IMG/VR virus record: IMGVR_UViG_3300035145_001961
Coordinates: 1-28,705 of that record
From: a virus
Strand: one strand, 5' to 3'
Length of the DNA: 28,705 nt
Part shown: one piece after another, positions 17,503 to 26,079 of the stretch
Layout: each line of letters opens with the position of its first letter
Position numbering within the stretch: position 1 is the first letter of the stretch
Translations under genes and position numbers: made by a program
The notes under the pieces: model-generated
Told to the model about the DNA's origin: nothing
Databases searched by the model: none
The model's input: only the letters and a program-made list of their open reading frames with translations

Positions 17503-18793
17503 GTAACTTTAAAAACACTTTTCTAGTTTCTGGATCTATTCTAGTTACTTGAACCGTAATATTATCTCCGTTCTTAAATACTTTGATTAGATCTTCTCCT
17601 ACTTCACTAATGTGAAGTAAACCAACAACACCTTCTTCAAGAGTTACAAAGATTCCATAATCTTTAACCGCTTTTACTTTAGCGTCAACTGTACTAGGAA
17701 CTTTGTATCTTTCAAGTATATTGATCCATGGATTGGTTTCCTCAAGTGTCTTTTGAGTCAAAGTAATCTTAGTATTAGATACAATCTCTTTGACCAAGAA
17801 CTCAATCTCTTCACCTGGTTTAATGCTTTGTGACTTATGTCTCTTAAAGGTTTCTTCATCTAAGTCATTAACATGAATCATACCTGTTAGACAAGTATTA
17901 AACTCACAGAAGACACCATATTTTGCGGTACCCGTGACAGTACCTGTAATTCTATCAGTAATATTCTCGCGAAGCTTTGAAATCTCAACAGGAATCATAG
18001 CTTGTAGGTACTTTCTGTGTGAAACAACAATTGTACCTCTATCCTGTGAGAATGAAACGGGAACAACATATAGTTCTTGGCCAACAATAGATTCAAAATC
18101 ATGTAACTTATTAATACCAGCAAGAGAACCTGGCATAAAGCAATCTACACCTTGTACATTAACAACATATCCTCCAGCAGAAATCATTTCCTTAACAACA
18201 CCGGTCCATGCAGTATCTGCCGAATCTATACCTTCTCTTAGATCCATAAAGATACGTTGACGCATACCCCCGGATATAGTTCCTATGATATTGTTTCTTT
18301 CGTCATCATTAGATCCTTCAGTTATAAGAACTGATACTTCTTCTCCAGGTCTGACGTCTCTATATTGAGGATCCTCTTTAGAAAGCTTAACAAAGACAAG
18401 TTGACGATAGTTTACATCAACAGTTGCGTGCGTTTCATTAATACCATAAATTTTACCATCATAAATAACTCCAACTTTTAATTTAGGAATGAATTCAGAT
18501 TCTTTTTCTCTGTTAGTCAAAATATCATAAAACTCTTGAGCATATGACTCTCTAGAAAATACTTTATCCGTACCTTCTACTTTAACATGTGGATTAGATG
18601 TTCTAAGAGTTTTTGGACAATCAGCAGCATATCCATCCCAATCAAACTCGCCATTATCTAGAGTCCAGCGATCTCTCTCGTTTTCGATCTTTACTTCTGT
18701 TTGTTCTTGTTGAGTCGTTGACTCCGGTTGGGTTACTTCAACCTCCTCGATGGCCTTTTTATTGATTCTAGGCCTTGATTTTTTTTGTGACAT
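17495..18793 (-). CDS. Phage-encoded ribosomal-protein-S1-like RNA-binding protein (four S1 repeats)
   Basis: Four OB-fold S1 repeats are readable in this 432-residue protein: about 104-175, 194-262, 279-349 and 365-431. The last two carry clear S1 signatures, GTVTGTAKYGVFCEFNTCLT with GMIHVNDL, and AKVKAVKDYGIFVTLEEGVV with GLLHISEV. The first 40 residues are Lys-, Gln- and Glu-rich and look disordered; 42-60 (RWTLDNGEFDWDGYAADCP) precedes a linker. Bacterial S1 usually has about six repeats (E. coli 557 aa), so this is a shorter relative. S1 proteins bind A/U-rich single-stranded RNA and help mRNA engage the 30S subunit; this protein may act in translation or RNA stability during infection. 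It sits between hub and wedge genes behind its own candidate promoter. A different S1-domain RNA-binding role cannot be excluded. Confidence 0.9.
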   Translation of the reverse strand: MSQKKSRPRINKKAIEEVEVTQPESTTQQEQTEVKIENERDRWTLDNGEFDWDGYAADCPKTLRTSNPHVKVEGTDKVFSRESYAQEFYDILTNREKESEFIPKLKVGVIYDGKIYGINETHATVDVNYRQLVFVKLSKEDPQYRDVRPGEEVSVLITEGSNDDERNNIIGTISGGMRQRIFMDLREGIDSADTAWTGVVKEMISAGGYVVNVQGVDCFMPGSLAGINKLHDFESIVGQELYVVPVSFSQDRGTIVVSHRKYLQAMIPVEISKLRENITDRITGTVTGTAKYGVFCEFNTCLTGMIHVNDLDEETFKRHKSQSIKPGEEIEFLVKEIVSNTKITLTQKTLEETNPWINILERYKVPSTVDAKVKAVKDYGIFVTLEEGVVGLLHISEVGEDLIKVFKNGDNITVQVTRIDPETRKVFLKLPS

Positions 18794-18819
18794 TTGTTTT
18801 ATATTAAAGGTGTAACATA

Positions 18820-18828
18820 TTATATATC
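18820..18828 (-). promoter_or_regulatory. Candidate late-promoter element GATATATAA before the S1-like gene
   Basis: GATATATAA reads 18828-18820 on the minus strand, 26 nt upstream of the ATG at 18793, inside the 37-nt gap. It differs from the other three copies only in the last base. The leader after it is A/T-rich with no Shine-Dalgarno close to the start. Confidence 0.45.
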
Positions 18829-18830
18829 TA

Positions 18831-19553
18831 TTAAACTGTGATTCCTTTCCACGAAATGGGTGTAGGTATTAAAACCGGGCCAGCCGGTACTAATCCAATA
18901 TAAATTCCGCTAACACTAGCTAAGTGGTCTTCAAATCCCTTAATTATATCATCTAGCATTTTAGAAAGTGCAATATTAAAATCTCTTTCATTATCATACT
19001 TTGAAAAAGCATCTTTAAACCCCTTAGCAATAGGCTTTGGATTCCCAGGAAATAAGACTAAAACACCAGGAGCCGGTGCAGTATATGGTGGAGTTAAAGG
19101 CATAGGAACGGGTAAAAAAGACCCTGGTACAAGGGCAGTTGCCCAATAAGCTACGACCGCTGCACCAATTGGTAACATTAACGGTACCGACGGCTTTGGT
19201 CCTTTATCAGAATGCATAACTTTTAAAACTCCAAGAATAGCCAAAAATATAGCTTCTTTTGCTGTATTCATAGCGCCATTATAAATAGCTGGATTTATAG
19301 GCCTAGGAATACCTCCTACTTGTTGGATAGAAGTCCCTATTGCCAAGTGGTATTCATCAGTTATTTTTCTAGCCAACTTTCTTAGTTCTTTATCAGTATC
19401 TAAAACTTCAATAGTTTTTTCTGGATCTTGAGGATCTGGAATTTCTGTCATATCAGACACTGGCATATCTTCAGCTGGAATAACTCCGCTTGCGCTACCG
19501 TTCTTATTTTGAAAGAACGTCGTCATATTTGTTTTAAATAACTCGAAACTCAT
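18831..19553 (-). CDS. Unknown protein with proline-rich hydrophobic centre
   Basis: This 240-residue protein is of unrecognised family. Residues about 20-50 are Pro/Asp/Glu-rich and probably disordered. About 54-110 is helical (ELRKLARKITDEYHLAIGTS). About 121-170 is strongly hydrophobic and proline-rich, with LMLPIGAAVVAYWATALVPG and then repeated Pro-x-Pro. A helical segment follows, and the end is hydrophobic and Pro-rich (IYIGLVPAGPVLIPTPISWK). The two hydrophobic stretches could be membrane-contacting or could pack in a beta-rich baseplate part. There is no signal peptide. Its ATG overlaps the previous stop by 1 nt (TAATG), and its location right after the spike and before the S1-like gene suggests a central baseplate or cell-envelope-penetration role. 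Nothing seen is decisive. Confidence 0.65.
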   Translation of the reverse strand: MSFELFKTNMTTFFQNKNGSASGVIPAEDMPVSDMTEIPDPQDPEKTIEVLDTDKELRKLARKITDEYHLAIGTSIQQVGGIPRPINPAIYNGAMNTAKEAIFLAILGVLKVMHSDKGPKPSVPLMLPIGAAVVAYWATALVPGSFLPVPMPLTPPYTAPAPGVLVLFPGNPKPIAKGFKDAFSKYDNERDFNIALSKMLDDIIKGFEDHLASVSGIYIGLVPAGPVLIPTPISWKGITV

Positions 19554-20362
19554 TATAATATGCTTTGAACATTAAACTCTTTTTGATAATCTTCTAATAG
19601 TCTAAAATATGTTTTAATTACGGTCTTATTAGAGAACTCTTCTATATTATATTTAACTATCGTTCCGCGTTCGACTAAATCGTCTAGATCCTGTATTCGA
19701 CTAGTCATTATCTCTTCTCTAGCAGTCGCATCACTTGGAAGATCTCCTGATTTTTCAACGTTATATGTTATTCCTTCTGGAGAAGTTTCAGTTGCCATAA
19801 CCTGATTGCCATGCAAGAGTATTTCTTCTTCGTATTCTTCTCCTACAATTTTTTTACCGTATACATAAATTACAGAATCAGTAATATGTAATTTACATCT
19901 ATTTTCTAGTCTTTCAAAATTAAAAGTTACTTGATTATTTGACCCTGATTTTCTAATAGGTCTTTTAGTGGGATCTATATGTTCTAAAAGTCTTTCATAC
20001 AGCGGTCGGTCACCCTTAAAGCCTGCAATTACTTTCTCAATAATTATATTATCATCAAATTGACCAGGTGTTACATCATATACTAGCTGTTCTATCGTCT
20101 TTTTTCTACCTGAAAAAATAAAATTTAACTCGTAAGCAGAATTTTCTGCGTCTTTGTTTTCAAAATGGCCTCTTAGTTTTTCTTTAAATTCAGAAAAATC
20201 ATGTTCACCTGCAAATTTAAATGTTTTACCACCGGCTTTTAAATCTCTACTTAATAAATCTTGACATGCGTCTATTAGTCTTTCAGAAATAACTCGCCTA
20301 CGATCTTCACTATTTAAGACATAATTTTCGCCGTATTGATTAGTTAATTGTTCAAGTGTCAT
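19553..20362 (-). CDS. Unknown baseplate-cluster protein
   Basis: This 269-residue protein is of unrecognised family, acidic and probably mainly mixed alpha/beta. The N-terminus is helical (SEDRRRVISERLIDACQDLL). The centre contains YELNFIFSGRKKTIEQLVYD and the C-terminal part is strongly charged, ending KTYFRLLEDYQKEFNVQSIL. No signal peptide, membrane span or catalytic motif is visible. It starts 6 nt after the gp5-like spike gene and overlaps the hydrophobic 240-aa gene by one base, so the three are almost certainly one unit. The location suggests a hub-associated or assembly protein. I cannot match it to a named T4 component. Confidence 0.65.
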   Translation of the reverse strand: MTLEQLTNQYGENYVLNSEDRRRVISERLIDACQDLLSRDLKAGGKTFKFAGEHDFSEFKEKLRGHFENKDAENSAYELNFIFSGRKKTIEQLVYDVTPGQFDDNIIIEKVIAGFKGDRPLYERLLEHIDPTKRPIRKSGSNNQVTFNFERLENRCKLHITDSVIYVYGKKIVGEEYEEEILLHGNQVMATETSPEGITYNVEKSGDLPSDATAREEIMTSRIQDLDDLVERGTIVKYNIEEFSNKTVIKTYFRLLEDYQKEFNVQSIL

Positions 20363-20368
20363 TGCCTA

Positions 20369-21064
20369 TCATTTTTGCTGGATAAAACCAGGGCCTGCAT
20401 TACTATTTATCTGTGTTTGCAAGTTAATCATAGCTGGTAATTGAGGAGGCAAAGGAGGACCTGAAGGACCTACGCCCGTTGGATGAGTGTGACCATTGAA
20501 TTGAGTTATAATCTCTGCCAATAAATCAGCTAAAGTTTGACCTTTGACTGCAGGTTCAGCAGTGTCGGTTCCGTCTGTAGCGATGTATATTTTATCAGAA
20601 TTAATGAATATCTCACCTTCTGGAGAGAATCTAATCATGGGCTGATCCGTTTGAGAATCTCCGGTAGTCATGACTAAGCCATCTTCTGGAGACCAATAAA
20701 TTCTCACGTTTCTTTCAGCATCATACACTAAGGATATAACGTCATATGGTCTCTCGCTATTCTGAAGTACGTCTGTTTTTAAGTCAGCGTTTTGATTAAC
20801 TTGAAATAAATATTCAGGGTGGTAGATATCGCCATTATCAAATCTAATACCAACAATATCGCCTACTCTTGGTACTACATGATGACCGGGTGTCATTCTA
20901 TTCATTGGAGAAGCCCACGGAATAGCTTCAACCGGAATGGTATCAAACTTACCAAATACTTTAACTTTACATCGACCGTTTGATAGTGGATCTTGATTGT
21001 CCACTACTTCTCCTAACCAATGTGTATCTCTAATATTATCATTTATAAGCTCAGCCTGTTTCAT
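20369..21064 (-). CDS. Baseplate spike protein, gp5/gpV-like OB-fold, no lysozyme domain
   Basis: This 231-residue protein starts with an OB-fold module (about 14-91), with WLGEVVDNQDPLSNGRCKVK, a VEAIPWASPM segment and VPRVGDIVGIRFDNGDIYHP. This arrangement is characteristic of phage central-spike and baseplate assembly protein V proteins. Residues about 115-165 are short strands as in a brief beta-helix. The C-terminus carries NGHTHPTG (191-198) followed by Gly/Pro-rich sequence; His-x-His spike tips in P2-like and related phages bind iron. T4 gp5 (575 aa) also has a lysozyme domain, which is absent here, so this is the minimal spike form. The start overlaps the stop of the tube gene by 4 nt (ATGA). 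Confidence 0.85.
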   Translation of the reverse strand: MKQAELINDNIRDTHWLGEVVDNQDPLSNGRCKVKVFGKFDTIPVEAIPWASPMNRMTPGHHVVPRVGDIVGIRFDNGDIYHPEYLFQVNQNADLKTDVLQNSERPYDVISLVYDAERNVRIYWSPEDGLVMTTGDSQTDQPMIRFSPEGEIFINSDKIYIATDGTDTAEPAVKGQTLADLLAEIITQFNGHTHPTGVGPSGPPLPPQLPAMINLQTQINSNAGPGFIQQK

Positions 21065-22275
21065 ACTCTTCTTTCAATTGCGTTGCCTAAATCTTTTGGA
21101 ATTCTAGAAACCGAAGGGTCCTTTCCTCTACTCGAGGTCGCCGGGCCGGCTTCATATACGTTGTTAGGAGTTATACTTCCAGCTGGGCCATATTTTAATT
21201 GAGTAGGATCTGGATATACATTGGGTGGAATATCTGGAGAAGATGGAGGTCTAGAACTAGCTCCAATTTGACCAGCTATATTAGCAATACCATTAAGACT
21301 TCCTGTTCTAATAGCATCTTGTATAGTAGATGCAGCGTTTAAACCATAAACATTACCTAAAAGTAAAGTACCCACTGTGTTATCTATTGTACTTTGTATT
21401 TTACTATCAAGTTTAGCCGATGCTGCTCCAACAAGGGCTTCTTTAGCGCCTTGCTTCATTAATTCAGCATTAGAAAGACCTTCATCATCTAGAATATTTC
21501 TCATAGAATTGGCGTATAGCTTCTTGTAATCATGTAGCGTTTCATAAAATATACTTATGGTTGGAGAAGCTGCCCCTTCTGGGTTTTTACTTAAATCAGC
21601 AAATACGTTATTTGTAGAATCTATATCAAATTGACAATGCCCAAGTTTAATGGCAAAATACGGCTTTACAGATTTTACATCGCCTTCGTTGGGGTCGTCT
21701 TTAATTATACCCGAATCTGTAATAGCTTGACCTATGTTATCGTTTATGCCTGCAACTTTATTTACAACAGATTGAACACTTTTATTACTTTTAAAAGTTC
21801 TAACCTCACTGACGTATATGTAAAATGAAAATCTTCTTAGATTTAAAGGTAAAACTTCAACCCATCTATCGAAGTCATACGCTGCATCTTTATAAAAATC
21901 CATTAAGCCCGTGACTGTAAGTTCTACGGTTTCTAAACATGCTATGTCTATTTTTTTATCAGCGCCTCCTCTAAATGGATCTTGCATATTACCGTATTGT
22001 CTAGTAGCATCTAAACCTGAAACACTTTGCCAAAACCAAGGCATTTCAGTATTAAGCTTTTGTAAGATCTTCTTAAACGTTTGTAACTTTTTAAGCCTAT
22101 CATCATCGTTAATAACATCTTTAAGATATTCTTCGGCTGGACCAGCAAATAAAGGTGATTCTTCTCTATTATAAAAATCGAACATAAAGAAAAAGCTCAA
22201 GTATGTTGGATCCTCGTGCGTTTTATTGAAAAGTTTACCCTTTCTAAAATCATTTATAGACTTAAAATCTGACAT
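21061..22275 (-). CDS. Tail-tube/baseplate tube-cap protein, gp48/gp54-like
   Basis: This 404-residue protein begins with helical sequence, then a beta-rich core with ETVELTVTGLMDFYKDAAYD and WVEVLPLNLRRFSFYIYVSE near 115-158. A second beta segment, AIKLGHCQFDIDSTNNVFAD, near 208-227 resembles the tail-tube-like beta barrel of T4 gp48 and gp54, which cap the hub and start the tail tube. About 240-330 is helical and Ala-rich, and the end is a low-complexity Pro/Ser/Gly tail. It is flanked by the hub gene (10-nt gap) and the spike gene (4-nt overlap), which is the expected neighbourhood. Which of gp48 or gp54 it corresponds to cannot be told by eye, and the fold assignment is tentative. Confidence 0.65.
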   Translation of the reverse strand: MSDFKSINDFRKGKLFNKTHEDPTYLSFFFMFDFYNREESPLFAGPAEEYLKDVINDDDRLKKLQTFKKILQKLNTEMPWFWQSVSGLDATRQYGNMQDPFRGGADKKIDIACLETVELTVTGLMDFYKDAAYDFDRWVEVLPLNLRRFSFYIYVSEVRTFKSNKSVQSVVNKVAGINDNIGQAITDSGIIKDDPNEGDVKSVKPYFAIKLGHCQFDIDSTNNVFADLSKNPEGAASPTISIFYETLHDYKKLYANSMRNILDDEGLSNAELMKQGAKEALVGAASAKLDSKIQSTIDNTVGTLLLGNVYGLNAASTIQDAIRTGSLNGIANIAGQIGASSRPPSSPDIPPNVYPDPTQLKYGPAGSITPNNVYEAGPATSSRGKDPSVSRIPKDLGNAIERRV

Positions 22276-22285
22276 ATACTATATA

Positions 22286-23755
22286 TTATAGTGCCGAGAA
22301 CCTAGTCGGCCACTCCCTTCTCATTAGCGTTAAAGTTTGAACTATACCCTTTGATTTTGTATAGCTATAGTCAATGTTTTGTATAATATAATTTCCACTT
22401 ATAAAGTAGTCTACTCTAGCCTGATCATTAGACTTATCATCTTCAAACTGTCTGTCTTTAAAACCTTGTTTTTTAGCCTCTTCGTCTTTTATATCAGAAC
22501 TTGCCTTTTTAATGTCGTCATACATGTACATCAAAACAGGCACTTTTTGATATTTATATACACTTGGATTAAATGAAGCAAGCGTAACTCGTAACACCAT
22601 TTTAGATGTCTCTAAATTATTTCTAAAATTATGAACCTTAGAAAATGCATAACTAGCATGCACATTACCCATTCCTTCTTCACCTACATCTTGTCTACCT
22701 ACATATTTATGTTTAATTTGACCAGTGTATCGATCTTCAGATCTTCTACCTCTTAAAGGTTCTTCAGAATCTAAAAGATTCTCAGATGTAAGCGGATCAA
22801 TTGTAAATTCAGAAAGATCTTCAGTAGTGTCATCATATATTTGAATATCTCTAAAATGACCATGATTGGCTACTATAGCAGATGAATTATTCTCTAGTGA
22901 ATATTTATTAATATAGTTATTAAACCCTTTAAATCTAAAGTAGTTTGTTAAAACTAATTTGGATTTTATGTTATCGTTATTATTAGTTCCTTCTTCAGCC
23001 TCTGATAAAGATTCAGAGAAAGACATTAAACTATCTTGAGCATCTTGAAGACTCATAGTATTCTTAGAATTAAAGATTCTATTGACTTCAATAAAGTTTA
23101 AATAATAATACTGATCAATAAAATACGTTTGAAAAGCATTATCAGAAATATATGAAGTTTCAACAATATTCTTAATAAATTTTTGATGAGAAATATAAGG
23201 TTGAATTCTAACTTGTTCATCAGAAGTTGCATCTATATTAGTTACAAGTCCTAAACCCAAGTATTTAGCCTCTTCTTCTAGATGGCTTAAAGATGTACCG
23301 GATTCATAATATCTACACTCTTCACTATCAACAAAGGGAACTTTAGCTTTTCCTATAAAATTGTATCTTACTATACTATCTTCATCAGCTGGCAAATTAG
23401 ATACCTTTAAAATATCAAAATCCATATGTATCGATTTAAAAGTAGACTCATTTTTAGAATTTAAGAGAAATGTAATGACATCGCCATCTCTTGGAAATGT
23501 ATCAATTGAAAAGTTATTTTGAGTATCTGCAATTGATATATTTAAAGTTGGTAAAAACCCAGAACAATTTAATGCAAATGAAATAATATCAGCTGGAGTA
23601 AATTGATAACCATTAATAGAAACATATGGTTCATTTACTCCTAATACCTTAGTTTGTTTTATACCTCCATTCTCCTCTTCAAACGATTTTACCTTAATCT
23701 CGGTAGGCAGTATCGATGGCTCAATAACTGCATATGTATTGTTGTTAAAGTCCAT
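22286..23755 (-). CDS. Baseplate hub protein, gp27/gpD-like
   Basis: This 489-residue protein fits the family of T4 gp27 and phage late-control gpD, which form the trimeric ring joining the tail tube to the spike. The N-terminal part (YVSINGYQFTPADIISFALN followed by FLPTLNISIADT) and the alternating strand pattern to about 160 match the first hub domain of such proteins. The C-terminus, NYIIQNIDYSYTKSKGIVQT with LTLMRREWP, is the typical final strand pair of a gpD-like domain. The middle has a helical, Asn/Ser/Glu-rich insertion near 240-270. It lies between the gp53-like and tube-cap genes, with the spike gene two genes downstream, which supports the call. Recognition is at fold-pattern level. 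Confidence 0.75.
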   Translation of the reverse strand: MDFNNNTYAVIEPSILPTEIKVKSFEEENGGIKQTKVLGVNEPYVSINGYQFTPADIISFALNCSGFLPTLNISIADTQNNFSIDTFPRDGDVITFLLNSKNESTFKSIHMDFDILKVSNLPADEDSIVRYNFIGKAKVPFVDSEECRYYESGTSLSHLEEEAKYLGLGLVTNIDATSDEQVRIQPYISHQKFIKNIVETSYISDNAFQTYFIDQYYYLNFIEVNRIFNSKNTMSLQDAQDSLMSFSESLSEAEEGTNNNDNIKSKLVLTNYFRFKGFNNYINKYSLENNSSAIVANHGHFRDIQIYDDTTEDLSEFTIDPLTSENLLDSEEPLRGRRSEDRYTGQIKHKYVGRQDVGEEGMGNVHASYAFSKVHNFRNNLETSKMVLRVTLASFNPSVYKYQKVPVLMYMYDDIKKASSDIKDEEAKKQGFKDRQFEDDKSNDQARVDYFISGNYIIQNIDYSYTKSKGIVQTLTLMRREWPTRFSAL

Positions 23756-23757
23756 AC

Positions 23758-24363
23758 TTATCGATTTAACATATTGTTAAGTTGGTCTATATCTATACCT
23801 ACGCCTGAACTCGCTGAGGATCCCTTATTCTTTCCTGGATTTTCTATAGAATCTACAACTGAATCACTTTGAGCCTGTGCACCAAATATTACTTGATTAG
23901 CCTGAAACTTAAATGTCTTCTTTCCAACTGGAATCACATTGGGTGGAAGTATATTTTCTTTATCATATTTCTTTTTAAGAGCTTCAACTCTATTTTGGTC
24001 TTTCTTACTCAATCTTTTAGTATCTATAAACTGTTGCTTAACTGTGTTTTCTTCTTTTTCCTCAATTCTATCCAATGTTCTAAATGGAAAATCAGCTCTT
24101 GGTATTCTTATAGATTCTCCTTCAGCTATAGAAAAAGGATCTGATATACCATTAAACTTAAGTATTAAATCAGCCTTCTCAACCGTACCATATGCGCTTA
24201 AAGAAATTAAATCAATTCTACCAGCCTCAAATGCATTTATAATTTTTATAGTATAGTCACTATTTTTTACGTTCTCTAATTTTACATTAAAGAACATAGT
24301 AGGTTGAACAAGTATTAACTTGATTCCCTCTATTACTTTATTTTTGATAGTAGCTAAATTCAT
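23758..24363 (-). CDS. Baseplate wedge protein, gp53-like with LysM-like domain
   Basis: At 201 residues it matches T4 gp53 (196 aa), which clamps neighbouring wedges together in the assembled baseplate. Residues about 42-92 form a LysM-like unit: LISLSAYGTVEKADLILKFN, then the GISDPFSIAEGESIRIP segment, the usual Asn-x-Ile-x-Asp-Pro and Glu-Gly-x-x-Ile-x-Ile-Pro pattern. The rest of the protein is charged and helical (100-140) with a Ser/Gly-rich tail and a short C-terminal helix (DIDQLNNMLN). It overlaps the preceding stop by one base (TAATG) and sits 2 nt from the hub gene. Confidence 0.75.
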   Translation of the reverse strand: MNLATIKNKVIEGIKLILVQPTMFFNVKLENVKNSDYTIKIINAFEAGRIDLISLSAYGTVEKADLILKFNGISDPFSIAEGESIRIPRADFPFRTLDRIEEKEENTVKQQFIDTKRLSKKDQNRVEALKKKYDKENILPPNVIPVGKKTFKFQANQVIFGAQAQSDSVVDSIENPGKNKGSSASSGVGIDIDQLNNMLNR

Positions 24364-26060
24364 TATCCAAATGCCATATCAGAACCGCTTGTTTCCATAC
24401 CGGCTCCAAAGGTTTTATTACCATATGCCCCTTGATTATATAAAGCAATACCAGGAGCTCCTTCGGGCTGAAGATACATTCTACTCTTGCCACTGTTAAA
24501 CATGCTCTCGATCTCCGTTTTATCTCTTGGACGGCCTGGTTTTAAAGTAACCGTAACCTTAAGCTTAGTTGGGAAATCTTCATACCCTAAAGGACCTTCA
24601 AATTCAAACTTAGCGCTTTGCATTCCTAGGTTTCCTATAACCATAGCTGGATTTAAGGGGTTTCCCACAGTAATATGCCATTGACCGGTTGGATCACCCG
24701 TTAAGAAGGCCTGCATAACTGTAGCGCCTTGTTTACTACCAAACAATTCCATAAGTCCTCCGCCTATAATATTGTTAAGTACCTTTGAATTTCCACTTTT
24801 TAAATCATCCCATAGATTAGTAGCCGCGCTTGCAAATTGATCAACGATGCCACCTAAAAAACCTTTATAATCACCAGATTGCAATTTAGATAAATCTCCA
24901 AATGGTTTACCAACCATACCATTAGAAACACCTCTTGTAGCTCCTCCCCAAAATGGTGCATTATTTGTAGTTAAAACTAATAAGTTAGATAAAGTATCCA
25001 TAAATGCTGCTCTTGGACTAACATTACCATATGCTTTAAGATCGTAATAGAAATTAAGTGTAAACTCTTTATCAAAGTTTATGCCTCTATCTCTAATCAT
25101 CATGCTTTTAATAACATTAAGCGGACCATATACGTGATTAGGATATGTAGTTGACATTGGGTCGTAACCTGCTCCCAGTTCTCGCTTTCTAGCAGCTGAT
25201 ACGGCGTCATACCCACTGGCTCCAGCTTCAATAGCACTTAAAAGAGGAGAAGAACTAATTCTATTACCTATCTTACCTCTATCGGTTTGACCTTGCATGG
25301 TTTGAACTTGTGCTTCTATGTCTTTCCAATTGTATCCTGTTCCAAAAGAAAATATATCTTTTAATTCATTACCAAGAGTAGGACTCATCCAAGTTATGGC
25401 TCTAGCAATATCGGGCTGTTGTGTATCTACTGGTTTTCCATCTGGTCCAAATTGCTTAGGACTAAATATATCGTCTGGCGCTGGAAAAGGAAATCTTCTT
25501 AAAGTAACCATGTAGTTGTTAGGAATGGTACCGTAATGCTCACATTGGATAAAGTCTTTAAGTTGATAACTATGTCCAAATGATTCTATTTTTCCACATT
25601 CTTCAACAATTTTTTTAGCAGAAGGATTAAGTAAACTATCTTTTTTACTTGCGTTTATCGCTTGTGATAAATCGGGCGCATTAACATCATCATTTTGATT
25701 GCCTAAAGCAATATTTTTATATTTAAATAATGTCCAAGCATTAAATTGACTTCTAGGAGCAGAACCAGGATCAATAGTCGCTTTATTTTTAGCACCTGCA
25801 TTATCAACTTCATAAGTTCTACCTGACAAATCATTAGATTTGTCATACGGATTTGGATCCTTAAGAGCGCTGGTCGCTTCTTTAGCATCTTCAAAAACTG
25901 TTCCGCCTAGCTTAGAAGCAATTAAATCTTTATCTTCTGTACTTTCACCAAAAGTATTTAAAGCATTATCTAAAGTTTCTTCGCTAAAAAGCTTTTCACC
26001 AGTTTCTAAATCTCTAAATTGCTTTACTCCGTTGTCTATTCCCTCAAATGTTAATGGCAT
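24363..26060 (-). CDS. Tube/baseplate-associated structural protein
   Basis: This 565-residue protein has a disordered, charged first third (about 1-130). A beta/alpha middle includes YMVTLRRFPFPAPDDIF and VYGPLNVIKSMMIRDRGINF. A Gly/Ala-rich low-complexity region lies near 365-440. The C-terminal part has WHITVGNPLNPAMVIGNLGM, then YEDFPTKLKVTVTLKPGRPR followed by DKTEIESMFNSGKSRMYL. That last module has the look of the tail-tube fold used by T4 gp48/gp54-type tube initiators and by large baseplate tube proteins. It is the first gene after the 63-nt gap with a candidate promoter and leads the hub block. A hub/tube initiator role is plausible, but not proven by sequence alone. Confidence 0.65.
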   Translation of the reverse strand: MPLTFEGIDNGVKQFRDLETGEKLFSEETLDNALNTFGESTEDKDLIASKLGGTVFEDAKEATSALKDPNPYDKSNDLSGRTYEVDNAGAKNKATIDPGSAPRSQFNAWTLFKYKNIALGNQNDDVNAPDLSQAINASKKDSLLNPSAKKIVEECGKIESFGHSYQLKDFIQCEHYGTIPNNYMVTLRRFPFPAPDDIFSPKQFGPDGKPVDTQQPDIARAITWMSPTLGNELKDIFSFGTGYNWKDIEAQVQTMQGQTDRGKIGNRISSSPLLSAIEAGASGYDAVSAARKRELGAGYDPMSTTYPNHVYGPLNVIKSMMIRDRGINFDKEFTLNFYYDLKAYGNVSPRAAFMDTLSNLLVLTTNNAPFWGGATRGVSNGMVGKPFGDLSKLQSGDYKGFLGGIVDQFASAATNLWDDLKSGNSKVLNNIIGGGLMELFGSKQGATVMQAFLTGDPTGQWHITVGNPLNPAMVIGNLGMQSAKFEFEGPLGYEDFPTKLKVTVTLKPGRPRDKTEIESMFNSGKSRMYLQPEGAPGIALYNQGAYGNKTFGAGMETSGSDMAFG

Positions 26061-26062
26061 GT

Positions 26063-26077
26063 AAAAGATAATCTTTT
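26063..26077. repeat. 7-bp dyad between promoter element and start of the 565-aa gene
   Basis: AAAAGAT at 26063-26069 and ATCTTTT at 26071-26077 are reverse complements separated by one base. The dyad lies between the candidate promoter element (26088-26080) and the ATG at 26060, the place an operator or a leader structure would occupy. It may equally be chance in AT-rich sequence. Confidence 0.3.
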
Positions 26078-26079
26078 TT

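Noticed and set aside
22276-22290. AT-rich ATATATA stretch before the gp48/gp54-like gene as a promoter
   Set aside because: It lacks the GATATATA core, lies only a few bases from the start codon and overlaps the preceding stop codon; chance AT-richness is enough.
25703-25894. 63-aa minus-strand frame inside the 565-aa gene
   Set aside because: It sits in another frame of a well-supported gene, has Lys/Leu-biased composition and has no leader or conserved motif.
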